From contig CAWBXZ010000016.1 in assembly GCA_963792855.1 (NCBI GenBank), positions 1-64,000 on the forward strand: a DNA stretch of 64,000 bases, read 5' to 3'. The DNA comes from SG8-40 sp963792855 (lineage in GTDB: Bacteria; Pseudomonadota; Gammaproteobacteria; Burkholderiales; Eutrophovitaceae). The translations under genes and the position numbers were made by a program. This document shows positions 48,126 through 59,651 of this stretch, piece after piece (positions within the stretch are counted from its first letter, which is position 1; each line of letters begins with the position of its first letter). The notes beneath the pieces are model-generated. The model made no database searches and was not told the origin of the DNA. It worked only from the letters and a program-made list of their open reading frames with translations.

Positions 48126-48643
48126 GACTGGTCGTGTGCCGTCGGTCGCGGCTTGGTGGACAGGCTCAGTACGCCTTTGTCATCGCGTCGCAGTGACACC
48201 AGTTCCTCTTCGGGGACGGAAACCTGCGCGCCAACGAAGCGGGGTTCGATCGGCAGTTGCCTGCCGCCCCTGTCGACGAGGGCTGCCAGCATTACGCAAC
48301 CCGGCCGCCCATAGTCGAACAGCTCGTTCATCGCCGCCCTGATGGTGCGGCCTGTATACAGCACATCGTCGACGAGAATGATGTCGCGGCCGTTGACATC
48401 GAACGGGATGTCCGACGGCTTGACGTCACCGTGCAAACCTCGCCGGCTATAGTCGTCACGATAAAACGCGATGTCGATCGTTCCCATCGGCACCTTGCTG
48501 CCCAAAGCGGCGTGCAGCCGCTCGGCAACCCATACGCCGCCGGTATGGATGCCGATAATACCGGTATCGGGTTTAATGTTGCCCCGGATTCCCTCGATCA
48601 GGTTGTTGAGAAGTTTCTCGGTGTCAGGAAATGGTTTTGTCAT
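48122..48643 (-). CDS. pyrR: Bifunctional pyr operon regulator / uracil phosphoribosyltransferase
   Basis: About 173 residues from ATG 48643 (MTKPFPDTEKLL), overlapping ruvX by 20 bp. PRPP-binding motif DIILVDDVLYTGRTIRAAM. In Gram-positives PyrR is an RNA-binding attenuator; in proteobacteria its main activity may be uracil salvage. I see no clear PyrR binding stem in the short leader. Confidence 0.92.
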   Translation of the reverse strand: MTKPFPDTEKLLNNLIEGIRGNIKPDTGIIGIHTGGVWVAERLHAALGSKVPMGTIDIAFYRDDYSRRGLHGDVKPSDIPFDVNGRDIILVDDVLYTGRTIRAAMNELFDYGRPGCVMLAALVDRGGRQLPIEPRFVGAQVSVPEEELVSLRRDDKGVLSLSTKPRPTAHDQS

Positions 48644-49106
48644 TGGTAAAAAAATCTTCAAGTATCGTCTGTGCCGCCACCTGGTCAAGATATGCTTTCT
48701 GCCGACGGCCGCGAATGCCGGCGTCACGCAGCATCCCCGAAGCCTCAGCCGACGTATATCGTTCGTCAACCAGCGTTGTCGCCACACCGAAGCGGCGCGT
48801 CAGCTTCGCAGAGAAACGGCGCACGACCGGCGCCAGTTTATGCTCCGTGCCGTCTGCGTTGACCGGCAACCCGACCACGAACAGTACAGGTTGCCACTCC
48901 CTGACCAGTGTTTCGATCAGGGTCAGCGGATCCTGCGTGTGACGGTAATGCAAGGTTTCCAACGGGTGCGCAATACCAAGCTCGCGGTCACCAACCGCAA
49001 TGCCAATGCGCCGCTCGCCAAAATCCAACGCCATCACCGCACCGCGATGCAGGGCGTTTGCCGTTTCTCTCGTTGCGACATTCCCGGTTTCAGTCGGCAT
49101 TGACAC
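48624..49106 (-). CDS. ruvX: Putative pre-16S rRNA nuclease / Holliday junction resolvase YqgF
   Basis: 160 residues, RNase H-like fold. Seen: MALDFGERRIGIAVGDREL (first catalytic Asp), VVGLPVNADGTEH and LVDERYTSAEA with the later acidic residues. It follows yqgE by 26 bp, the usual gene pair in proteobacteria. The start may be the internal ATG before ALDFGERR or the upstream ATG 49106. Confidence 0.92.
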   Translation of the reverse strand: MSMPTETGNVATRETANALHRGAVMALDFGERRIGIAVGDRELGIAHPLETLHYRHTQDPLTLIETLVREWQPVLFVVGLPVNADGTEHKLAPVVRRFSAKLTRRFGVATTLVDERYTSAEASGMLRDAGIRGRRQKAYLDQVAAQTILEDFFTNDKTIS

Positions 49107-49132
49107 GCGGAAATGCCGCCGGATGATTGCCT

Positions 49133-49699
49133 TCAGGCATGCCCGACCTCTTCGGAAAGGCTCGCGGGATCGATGCCGAGGAGGCTCATCGCTCCGCCCA
49201 GACGTGCTTCTGCGGGCATGTCGAAAATAATCGACGTGTTCGCCGCGACCGTCAACCAGGCGTTCTGCCCTATTTCCTGTTCGAGCTGGCCCGGCGCCCA
49301 GCCAGAATAGCCAAGCGACACGAGCAGTCCCTCCGAGTCCGGCCCGTTGCCCGCACTCATCGCTTCGAGAATATCGCGCGACGTCGTCAGGCCAACTGCA
49401 CCGCCGACGTTCAGTGTCGACTGCCAGCCCCCAACCGGGCGATGCAGCACAAACCCCCGGTCGACCTGCACCGGACCGCCAAAATACACCGGCAACCGGG
49501 ACAGCGCCTCATTCTGGAGCGGGATGTCAACTTGTTCGAACAACGTCGCAAGCGTCATCTCGGTCGGTCGGTTGACCACGACGCCGAGCGCACCCTGTTC
49601 GTTGTGCTCACAAATGTAGGTAAGCGACTTGGCAAAATGGGGATCGGCCATGTTCGGCATGGCGATCAGAAAGTGATTCGTCAGGTTTACACTATGCAT
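49133..49699 (-). CDS. YqgE/AlgH family protein (DUF179)
   Basis: 188 residues. Starts MHSVNLTNHFLIAMPNMADP, the family signature, then GALGVVVNRPTEMTLATLFEQ and YFGGPVQVDRGFVLH. Function is unproven; often linked to ruvX as here. First gene of the leftward yqgE-ruvX-pyrR-pyrB-pyrC group. Confidence 0.93.
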   Translation of the reverse strand: MHSVNLTNHFLIAMPNMADPHFAKSLTYICEHNEQGALGVVVNRPTEMTLATLFEQVDIPLQNEALSRLPVYFGGPVQVDRGFVLHRPVGGWQSTLNVGGAVGLTTSRDILEAMSAGNGPDSEGLLVSLGYSGWAPGQLEQEIGQNAWLTVAANTSIIFDMPAEARLGGAMSLLGIDPASLSEEVGHA

Positions 49700-49940
49700 G
49701 CGTTAACCTCCAACATTCTAGCGCCACTGTAGCCCATTACGCCATAAAATCAGACCTATGAGACTCGTTCGACCGTTCCGCCCGCATCTACCGGGCAAAT
49801 TCATCTCTAGCCGACAACCGGGGTCCCGCTGATCACAAAGCCCAGCACAATGTGGACCAGACGCAACAGCCAAACGATCTGCCCGGACACGCACCGGCCT
49901 GACTTAAATTTGCGCAGGACCGGCACGGAGCGACAAGACG

Positions 49941-50501
49941 CTGGCTACTGAACGCGAACTGGGTGATTTTCTGGAGCAGGCGGAACGCCGGGCATTCAAA
50001 CAGGCGATGTTTGCCGTGCGTGACACCCACACCGCTTTGGACATTGTTCAGGACGCGATGTTCAAACTGACCGACCGTTACCGCGATCGGCCCGCAGCGG
50101 AACTGCCGCTGCTGTTCCAGCGTATCCTGCAAAACACCATTCGTGACTTCTATCGCCGGCAGAAGGTGCGCTCGACCTGGACGACGCTGTTCTCTTCGTT
50201 TCGCTCCTCCGGGCAGGATGAAGATTATGATTTTCTTGACACGCTGGAAGTAGAATCGGGCAAACAGGACGAGCCGGAGCGAAGGCTGGAGACTACCCAG
50301 GTCGCGACGGCTATCGAGGAAGCGCTGGAAAGATTGCCGGCACGTCAACGGCAGGCATTCATTCTGCGTTATTGGGAGGAACTGGACGTGGCGCAGACCG
50401 CGTCGGCGATGGGGTGCTCGCAAGGGAGCGTAAAGACGCACTGCTCGCGGGCCACCCACAGCATCGCCGCTTTTCTGAGGAATCGGGGCATAGAACTATG
50501 A
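49941..50501 (+). CDS. RNA polymerase sigma factor, ECF-like, with unusual start codon
   Basis: About 186 residues. The first in-frame ATG is at 50007, but coding similarity extends upstream (LATERELGDFLEQAERRAF) to a CTG at 49941 preceded by GGAG, and an in-frame stop lies at 49905. Seen: region 2 (DIVQDAMFKLTDRYRDRP, LLFQRILQNTIRDFYRRQKV) and region 4 (ALERLPARQRQAFILRYWEE, MGCSQGSVKTHCSRA). ATGA overlap with the DUF3619 gene suggests that protein is its regulator. Confidence 0.85.
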   Translation: MATERELGDFLEQAERRAFKQAMFAVRDTHTALDIVQDAMFKLTDRYRDRPAAELPLLFQRILQNTIRDFYRRQKVRSTWTTLFSSFRSSGQDEDYDFLDTLEVESGKQDEPERRLETTQVATAIEEALERLPARQRQAFILRYWEELDVAQTASAMGCSQGSVKTHCSRATHSIAAFLRNRGIEL

Positions 50502-50872
50502 ATGAGGACGATCTGGCACGGCGCATCGCGGCCAGGCTCGACCACAATCTGGGCAATCTGCCAGACGGTGTTTCCGGCCGGCTCGCAGATGCCCGACGGC
50601 GTGCGTTGCAGGCGCGTTCGCCCCGGACCGTGCCCTTGCGCCTCAGGCTCTCGGAGTGGATCGGCAGCCACCGGAGGCTGCTTGGCGTCGCGCTGCCGGC
50701 GCTGTTTGTTCTGGTGGCGGCAGGTGCTGTCTTCTTTCTGCAGGGCGAATCGACGCAGGACCCCTTCGACGTCGAGACGGCGCTGCTCGCCGACGAGCTT
50801 CCAATTCACGCTTATACGGACCCGGGATTCGATGCATGGCTTCGGCACACTTCATACGATCAGGAACAGTAA
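50498..50872 (+). CDS. DUF3619 membrane protein, possible anti-sigma factor
   Basis: About 124 residues from ATG 50498, overlapping the sigma factor stop. Cytosolic N-terminus (MNEDDLARRIAARLDHNLGN) and one membrane segment (LLGVALPALFVLVAAGAVFF), then a short outer part ending LPIHAYTDPGFDAWL. Topology and coupling to a sigma factor suggest an anti-sigma role, which is inference only. Confidence 0.85.
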   Translation: MNEDDLARRIAARLDHNLGNLPDGVSGRLADARRRALQARSPRTVPLRLRLSEWIGSHRRLLGVALPALFVLVAAGAVFFLQGESTQDPFDVETALLADELPIHAYTDPGFDAWLRHTSYDQEQ

Positions 50873-51276
50873 CGGCGGCATTGCTGTTGCTGGTTTCGAT
50901 GCCGGCGGCCGCACTGGCTCAAACAGCACCGACATGGTCGGAATTGACTGACGGGCAACGCGAGATCCTCGAACCGCTGGCACGGGAGTGGGACCAGATC
51001 GAGCCCGATCGCCGCCAAAGCTGGCTGCGCGTGGCCGAACGCTATCCCGAAATGCCGCCGGAGAAACAACAGCGCCTGCAGCAACGCATGCGCCAATGGG
51101 CACAGTTGACGCCAGAGCAACGCGAGCGGGCACGCGAGCGATATCGCCAGCTACAGGAACTGTCCCCGGAAGAGCGCCGGGAGTTGCGGTTACGCTGGGA
51201 GGAATACCAGGACTTGCCGGAAAGCCGGCGCCGGGAACTGCGCGAACGACATTACGATGGAAGCCGGCAGGATTAG
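50836..51276 (+). CDS. DUF3106 exported protein
   Basis: About 146 residues from ATG 50836, overlapping the DUF3619 gene by 37 bp. Signal peptide ending near AAALA, then Trp-, Arg- and Glu-rich helical repeats (WSELTDGQREILEPLAREWD, LTPEQRERARERYRQLQELS, LSPEERRELRLRWEEYQDLP). Family of unknown function, common in betaproteobacteria next to this sigma factor. Confidence 0.87.
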   Translation: MASAHFIRSGTVTAALLLLVSMPAAALAQTAPTWSELTDGQREILEPLAREWDQIEPDRRQSWLRVAERYPEMPPEKQQRLQQRMRQWAQLTPEQRERARERYRQLQELSPEERRELRLRWEEYQDLPESRRRELRERHYDGSRQD

Positions 51277-51348
51277 GACTGCCGGAGACGTGGAGTCGCA
51301 GCGGATTGCAGGGCCTTCACGCCACCTGCGGCTTTTGTTGAGGCGGTA

Positions 51349-51801
51349 ATGAGCACTCCTTGGCAAGTCGTTCCGGCCGGGCTTTTTCGGCGACTGGCGG
51401 CAATGGCCTATGAAGCCGTGCTGCTGTTTGCCATCGTGTTTGTGTCCGCCTACCTGTTCATCGCCGTCTCGGGGAGATCGCCGGTCGGGCTCTGGCGCTG
51501 GGTTTTCTTCGCTTACCTGCTGTGCATCAGTGGCGCTTATCTCGTGTTTTGCTGGGTGCGCAGCGGTCAGACCCTCGCTCAGAAAACATGGGGACTCAGG
51601 GTGACGGCCGTCGATGGATCCTTGCTCGGTTCACGCGCCGCAACGCTACGCTACCTTGTCGCGCTGATAAGCATCGGCACCGGAATCGGCTTGTTGTGGG
51701 CGGTTGTCGATCCGGAGCGGCAATTTCTGCATGATCGCCTGTGCGGATCGCGCATCGTGCTCGCCGAAAATACGCAGCCCCCTGAACGCGTGCAAACCTA
51801 G
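51349..51801 (+). CDS. RDD-family membrane protein
   Basis: 150 residues, three or four membrane segments. Starts with PAGLFRRLAAMAYEAVLLFA, which carries the R...D/E-type motif of the family, and ends with DPERQFLHDRLCGSRIV, the typical LHDRLxGT-like C-terminus. Function unknown; last gene of the sigma factor group. Confidence 0.88.
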   Translation: MSTPWQVVPAGLFRRLAAMAYEAVLLFAIVFVSAYLFIAVSGRSPVGLWRWVFFAYLLCISGAYLVFCWVRSGQTLAQKTWGLRVTAVDGSLLGSRAATLRYLVALISIGTGIGLLWAVVDPERQFLHDRLCGSRIVLAENTQPPERVQT

Positions 51802-51871
51802 CCTGCATGCTTCACGAAGATGGTTACGTTGCCGCAGGTTTGCGAGGCGATTCAATGTGACAGGTGGCGTC

Positions 51872-52951
51872 CTAGCGCTTTTCGACTTTTCGCATCATCC
51901 AGATCGCCGCGGCGAGGAAACCGAGCATCGGCGTTAACGCGCTGAAAAGCGCCGGCCAGGCGTTGAGCAACCCGAGGTGGCCGAACAACCTGTTCGCGAG
52001 GTGAAAGCCCAGGCCAAGCATGATGCCGGTGAAGATTCGCGCGCCTATTCCTCCGGATCGCGCCTGGAAATTCGCGAACGGCAATGCCAGCACCATCATC
52101 ACCAGCACTGCGAACGGATAAATAATCTTCTGCCACATGGCAATCTCGTAGCGCACCGTTTCCTGATTGTTGGCGCGCAGGTGTTCCAGATAGGCGTAAA
52201 GGTCCCACACCGACATCTGCTCCGGGACAACCATCAGCACGTTGAGAATTGACGGTTTGAGCACCGAGTGCCACTCCCATTGCGCAATCTCGTTCACCGA
52301 TGTCGTTGTGCCCTCGAATCGCGTCTGGACGACATCGTGCAGCACCCAGAGATCGTCGCGCTGGTATTCGCCACGAGATGCGTGACTGATCGTATGAAGC
52401 CGGAAGCGATCGTCGAATTCGTAAACATGGACATCGTGGATAACGGTTTCCGGCATGATGCGCGAAACGTTGACGAACTTGTTGGCGTCCTTGACCCACA
52501 ATCCCGAGCGAAACGCTTGCGCAACCACGTTAGTACTGGTGGTGGCCTTGAATCGCAGGCTCTGCGCGGCCTGCTCGGTCAGCGGCGCAACGACCTCGCC
52601 AAGAAGGAACGTAATCACCGACAGCGTAATACCGATTCTGGTCAGCGAAACCGCCATATTGCGCATCGACATTCCGGAAACACGCATCACGGTGTACTCG
52701 GAATTGATCACCAGCTGCGAAAGCGCGAACAAGGTTCCGATCAACGCTGCAACCGGAAGAATTTCGTAGGCGCGTCCTGGCAGACTGAGCGCAACGTACA
52801 GAGCGGCCAACGGCAGACCGTAGCCGCCTCGACCCACATCGGAGAGCTCCTGGATGAAGTCGAAGAAGCCGAACAGAAACAGCAGGGCTGCGAATACCAG
52901 GGCCGTTGCCGCGAACACCTGTCGCGCAACATAGCGGCGAAGCATTCTCAC
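51872..52951 (-). CDS. lptG: LPS export ABC transporter permease LptG
   Basis: 359 residues; inner-membrane half of LptB2FG that extracts LPS to the periplasmic bridge. Typical YjgP/YjgQ pattern: membrane segments at each end (VFAATALVFAALLFLFGFF; ILGFHLAN-like end) and a periplasmic beta-jellyroll in the middle (VIHDVHVYEFDDRFRLHTIS). The conserved sequence SEYTVMRVSGMS occurs after the second membrane segment. ATGA overlap with lptF. Confidence 0.94.
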   Translation of the reverse strand: MRMLRRYVARQVFAATALVFAALLFLFGFFDFIQELSDVGRGGYGLPLAALYVALSLPGRAYEILPVAALIGTLFALSQLVINSEYTVMRVSGMSMRNMAVSLTRIGITLSVITFLLGEVVAPLTEQAAQSLRFKATTSTNVVAQAFRSGLWVKDANKFVNVSRIMPETVIHDVHVYEFDDRFRLHTISHASRGEYQRDDLWVLHDVVQTRFEGTTTSVNEIAQWEWHSVLKPSILNVLMVVPEQMSVWDLYAYLEHLRANNQETVRYEIAMWQKIIYPFAVLVMMVLALPFANFQARSGGIGARIFTGIMLGLGFHLANRLFGHLGLLNAWPALFSALTPMLGFLAAAIWMMRKVEKR

Positions 52952-54039
52952 GCGGGCCCCCTTCTGAGCTTTCTGAACAACGAGGACACGGCGACACGCC
53001 GATAGAACAGGAACGCAACGATGGCAAAAGTCACGAGGTGCGGTCCCAACAGCCCGATCGCGAAAGAGACCTTTTCCTGGCCGACCCAGGTTTGGACAAT
53101 GCTGAGCGAATTGTTATAGAGGAGATAAGAGAACGCGGCCAACATCAGGTTAACGGAACGTCCGGCTCGCGGATTCACGAACGAAAGCGGAATCGCCAGC
53201 ATGCTCAGCGCCAGCGCGCTGAGCGGCATGCCGACCCGCCATACCAGTTCCGCATCGGTTTCCGGGTTCCGGTCCTCCAACAGCTCGCTGGTGGGGCGCG
53301 ACCGGATCGAAGGCAGATAGGTTTGCTGGGCCTTCTCTTCAAGCCGCACGGCGTACTTGTCGAATTCGATGATCTTGTATTCGGCGGTACCCGGCGGACC
53401 AACATAACGGCGGCCACTTTCCAGCACCAGGTAACGGCTACCGTTCGGACTTGTTTCAGTAAAACCGCGCGCTGCGACCGTGACTCCGGTTTCCTGATCT
53501 TCTTCGGAATAAACAAAAATATTCGCGACGACGGACAGATCCATCGTCAGCTTCTCGACAAAGAAAACCCGGTCACCGCGCTTCGACTCCTTGAAAACTC
53601 CCGGCGATATTGCCGAGACGTCCTCACGGCTCTCGAGCAAGCGCCGGTACTCCTCCGACTTGCCCGTCGCCCAGGGCGTCAAAAGCAGGCTCAGCAATCC
53701 GATCGTAAACACGAGCGGCAATGCGTACAGCAAGGTCGGCCGTATCCATGACAACAAACCCTGACCGCTGGTAAACCAGACGACCATCTCCGAATCACGG
53801 TAGGCACGGCTCAGGCTCAGGAGAATGGAAATAAACAGCGCCAGCGACAGCAGTATCGGCAAATAACGCAGCCCCGCCAGTCCGAGAAAAGTGACCACTG
53901 CGTCGGTGGAGATGCGGCCGCGCGCTGCGTAGCCGAGAAATCGAATGAACTGCGTGGTGACAGTGATCGCGAGCAGGATGAGCAAGGTGCCGATACCTGT
54001 TATCGCGAATTCGCGGAGAAGTGTCCGCCGGAAAATCAT
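52948..54039 (-). CDS. lptF: LPS export ABC transporter permease LptF
   Basis: About 363 residues from ATG 54039 (MIFRRTLLREFAITG); longer in-frame starts would run through the divergent pepA gene. Same topology as LptG: membrane segments, RAYRDSEMVVWFTSGQGL (coupling helix region) and a periplasmic jellyroll. Partner of the following lptG. Divergent from pepA across 79 bp, the usual proteobacterial arrangement. Confidence 0.94.
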   Translation of the reverse strand: MIFRRTLLREFAITGIGTLLILLAITVTTQFIRFLGYAARGRISTDAVVTFLGLAGLRYLPILLSLALFISILLSLSRAYRDSEMVVWFTSGQGLLSWIRPTLLYALPLVFTIGLLSLLLTPWATGKSEEYRRLLESREDVSAISPGVFKESKRGDRVFFVEKLTMDLSVVANIFVYSEEDQETGVTVAARGFTETSPNGSRYLVLESGRRYVGPPGTAEYKIIEFDKYAVRLEEKAQQTYLPSIRSRPTSELLEDRNPETDAELVWRVGMPLSALALSMLAIPLSFVNPRAGRSVNLMLAAFSYLLYNNSLSIVQTWVGQEKVSFAIGLLGPHLVTFAIVAFLFYRRVAVSSLFRKLRRGPA

Positions 54040-54118
54040 CGTAACTTTGACTTTTGCTTCGGCACAAAGAGATAATGCTAAGTTGTTGAAACGACGATAC
54101 GAATATAGGGAGTTCGCG

Positions 54119-55609
54119 GTGGACTTTAGCATAAAAAATGCGCAACCGGAGAAGGTCAGGACGGCCTGTGTAGTCGTGCCGGCATTTCGCAACAGGAAGC
54201 TCTCCGATGCCGCCAGGCGCATTGATAAGAGCAGCGGCGGACAACTGTCCCGCGCGCTGAAGATCAGCGATTTCGACGGCACGCCCGGCAAGGCCCTGAT
54301 GCTGTTCGATATTGCAGCCATCGGCGCTGCCCGCGTGCTTGTAATTGGCGCAGGCAAGGACGGCCAGCTGGATACCAGCGAATTTCGCAAAGCCATGCAA
54401 AACGCACTGGCCACGCTCTGCAGCGCGGGAATCGCCGACGCGATGCTGTTCGTTTCCGAATTGCGCGCCACCGGCAACGACGAGCAATGGGTGGCAACGC
54501 AAATTGCGGCGCTCGCTGTTGGCGCAGCGTATCGCTTCGATGTCATGAAAACCGACATCGACAGGAAAGCAGGCAAATCCCTGAGCCGCGTCAGCCTCGG
54601 CATCGACGGCAAACCGTCGCGTCAGGCGCAAAGAGCGCTGGACAGAGGCCGCGCGATCGGCGAAGGCGTCAATCTCGCCCGTGACCTTGGCAATCTTCCG
54701 CCGAATATCTGCACGCCGGACTATCTGGCACAGCAGGCGAAGAAGATGACACGGTTGAACCGCTTGCGGGTCAATGTGCTCGATGTTGCGCAGATGAAAA
54801 AACTCGGCATGGGTTCGCTGCTAGCCGTCGCACAGGGCAGCCGGCAACCGGCGAAACTCATTTGTATCGAACACCGCGGCGGGCCGGCAAAGCAAAAACC
54901 GGTTGTGCTCGTCGGCAAGGGCGTCACCTTTGACACCGGCGGCATTTCCCTGAAGCCATCGTCCGAAATGGACGAAATGAAATACGACATGTCCGGCGCC
55001 GGCAGCGTCTTCGGAACCATGCACTCGGTTTCCGCAATGAAGCTGCCGCTGAATGTGGTCGGTGTCATCCCGGCGGTTGAGAACATGCCCGACGGCCTGG
55101 CAACGCGCCCGGGCGACATCGTGACCAGCATGTCCGGACAAACCATCGAAATCCTCAACACCGATGCGGAAGGCCGGCTGATTCTGTGCGACGCGCTCAC
55201 CTATGCCGAGCGTTACGAACCGGCCGCCGTGATCGACATCGCCACGCTTACCGGCGCGTGCGTGATCGCTCTCGGGAAGGTTGCGACCGGGTTGTTCAGC
55301 CCCGACGACAAACTGGCAAGTGAGCTGATCGACGCCGGCCAGACTTCGTGGGACCGGGCCTGGCGCATGCCGGTCTGGGATGATTACCAGGAACAGCTGA
55401 ACAGCAATTTTGCCGATGTCGCCAATATCGGCGGCAGACCGGCCGGCAGCGTAACCGCAGCCTGTTTTCTGGCGCGCTTCACGAAGAAGTACCGCTGGGC
55501 GCATCTGGACATCGCCGGCACCGCCTGGAAGTCGGGCAAGGAGAAGGGATCGACGGGGCGGCCGGTGCCCTTGCTCACGCAATTCCTGATGACCCGTGCC
55601 GGATGGTGA
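54119..55609 (+). CDS. pepA: Leucyl aminopeptidase (M17)
   Basis: About 496 residues from GTG 54119 (VDFSIKNAQPEKV), supported by AGGGAG six bases upstream; an earlier frame runs into lptF. Metal and catalytic motifs: VLVGKGVTFDTGGISLKP, YDMSGAGSV and the M17 signature NTDAEGRLIL. Cytosolic di-zinc hexamer; some PepA also bind DNA. First gene of pepA-holC-valS. Confidence 0.96.
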   Translation: MDFSIKNAQPEKVRTACVVVPAFRNRKLSDAARRIDKSSGGQLSRALKISDFDGTPGKALMLFDIAAIGAARVLVIGAGKDGQLDTSEFRKAMQNALATLCSAGIADAMLFVSELRATGNDEQWVATQIAALAVGAAYRFDVMKTDIDRKAGKSLSRVSLGIDGKPSRQAQRALDRGRAIGEGVNLARDLGNLPPNICTPDYLAQQAKKMTRLNRLRVNVLDVAQMKKLGMGSLLAVAQGSRQPAKLICIEHRGGPAKQKPVVLVGKGVTFDTGGISLKPSSEMDEMKYDMSGAGSVFGTMHSVSAMKLPLNVVGVIPAVENMPDGLATRPGDIVTSMSGQTIEILNTDAEGRLILCDALTYAERYEPAAVIDIATLTGACVIALGKVATGLFSPDDKLASELIDAGQTSWDRAWRMPVWDDYQEQLNSNFADVANIGGRPAGSVTAACFLARFTKKYRWAHLDIAGTAWKSGKEKGSTGRPVPLLTQFLMTRAGW

Positions 55610-55633
55610 CGCGGGTGGTGCTGGCGCATCGAA

Positions 55634-55866
55634 CCTCACCACCAGGGCACAAAGCCACACCAAGTCAGGATGCGTTCGTTCCGGTTTCGCACAGGCGTTC
55701 GAAATCATCGAAAATACCGGGCACGCAATCACACCGTTACCGACGCGCATCGACAGATCCATATGCGATGCACTTCCCGGCACCACGGCACGCGCCAAAT
55801 ACCGGGGCCGCTGACATCCGGACCGGCTGTGCTTTGTGGACCCTGGCGTCCGTTGTGTCCTGGCGG
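55634..55866. repeat. Decayed inverted-repeat element between pepA and holC
   Basis: The left end (55634-55664, CTCACCACCAGGGCACAAAG...) and the right end (55829-55866, read on the minus strand as CCAGGACACAA...CACAAAGC) resemble degenerate forms of the repeats that flank the GxxExxY gene at 59652-60311. The 165 bp between them contain, on the minus strand, a short frame MDLSMRVGNGVIACPVFSM that recalls a GxxExxY N-terminus but leads nowhere. No working gene. Confidence 0.5.
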
Positions 55867-55893
55867 TTCGTTCTTCCGCTTTCGATCTGAGCA

Positions 55894-56322
55894 ATGACTG
55901 AGGTTCTTTTCTACACCAACGCAAATGACAAACTGCGCACGAGCTGCCAGTTGTCGTCCAAAGCGCTGGCGCGCAACCGCCGGGTAATGATCCTGACCCC
56001 CGAGAACGACGTGACCGATCGCCTGTCGCGTCTGTTGTGGTCGACGCCGTCGACAGGCTTTACGCCGCATTGCCGGGCGGCGGAACCTCTGGCAGCGGTG
56101 ACGCCCGTGATCGTCGATCACATCACCGAGCCGGTGGTTCACGAGGACGTGCTGATAAACCTGCGCGACGAAACCCCTTCGTTCTTCAGCCGCTTCCATC
56201 GACTGATAGAGATCGTCACGGACGACGAGAACGACCGCAAAAGAGCGCGTGAACGTTTTCGCTTCTACCGCGATCGCGGCTATCAGATCATTACCCACGA
56301 TCTTGGAAAACCAGGGTCGTGA
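55894..56322 (+). CDS. holC: DNA polymerase III chi subunit
   Basis: 142 residues. Starts MTEVLFYTNANDKLRTSCQL, the family's first strand, then RRVMILTPENDVTDRLSRLLW and the end RERFRFYRDRGYQIITHDL. Links the clamp loader to SSB. It keeps its standard place between pepA and valS although a small acidic gene has come between holC and valS. Confidence 0.9.
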   Translation: MTEVLFYTNANDKLRTSCQLSSKALARNRRVMILTPENDVTDRLSRLLWSTPSTGFTPHCRAAEPLAAVTPVIVDHITEPVVHEDVLINLRDETPSFFSRFHRLIEIVTDDENDRKRARERFRFYRDRGYQIITHDLGKPGS

Positions 56323-56765
56323 GCGTCATGGCAAAAGAAAGCGACAGCAACGACCCGCTGTTCAGCAAGCTTGATAACCTCATGCAAAGGGGTCACGCCC
56401 GCAAACCGCATGATCCGCCCCCGCTGCTCACCGACGCGGTACCGGACGCGGATGAAAGCGCCATTCCCACGCTCACCGACGCCGTCGAGCCCATTGAACC
56501 GGCCGCCGGAGAAACCCGGGGAAAGACAGATCAGGAAAACGATCCCGCCGATCCACGGGAGATGATCTCCTCGCGACTCGTGGCCGCCATCGATGCGGAA
56601 ATGGAAAGATTTTCGAAAGAGCTGCCCGTCCACGAGCACAAGCTCTCCGTGCTGCACCGCTCCCTGCGGTTTGCGTTACCGGAGCTGGTGCGGTTGCGCT
56701 GGGAAGATGTCGCAAATGAGGACACGGGCACGGAAGACAACGCGGATGCCGATCACGATCGGTGA
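56319..56765 (+). CDS. Hypothetical acidic protein between holC and valS
   Basis: 148 residues from GTG 56319 (GTGA overlap with holC), or 145 from ATG 56328. Low-complexity, acidic and Pro-rich N-terminal two thirds; a possible helical C-terminal part (DAEMERFSKELPVHEHKLSVL quoted in part: DAEMERFSKELPVHEHK). I do not recognise a family. Its position suggests co-expression with holC and valS only. Confidence 0.7.
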   Translation: MSVMAKESDSNDPLFSKLDNLMQRGHARKPHDPPPLLTDAVPDADESAIPTLTDAVEPIEPAAGETRGKTDQENDPADPREMISSRLVAAIDAEMERFSKELPVHEHKLSVLHRSLRFALPELVRLRWEDVANEDTGTEDNADADHDR

Positions 56766-56829
56766 TCGCCAGCCGCTATAATCAGGCGCTTCCCCGACAC
56801 CCGACGCAACGCACGCCCACGCAACACAT

Positions 56830-59646
<2,817 letters not shown>

Positions 59647-59651
59647 AAAAT

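Noticed and set aside
54821..55924. Long open frame antisense to pepA reaching past holC start
   Set aside because: Shadow of pepA; only its first residues overlap the relic element and no domain is present.
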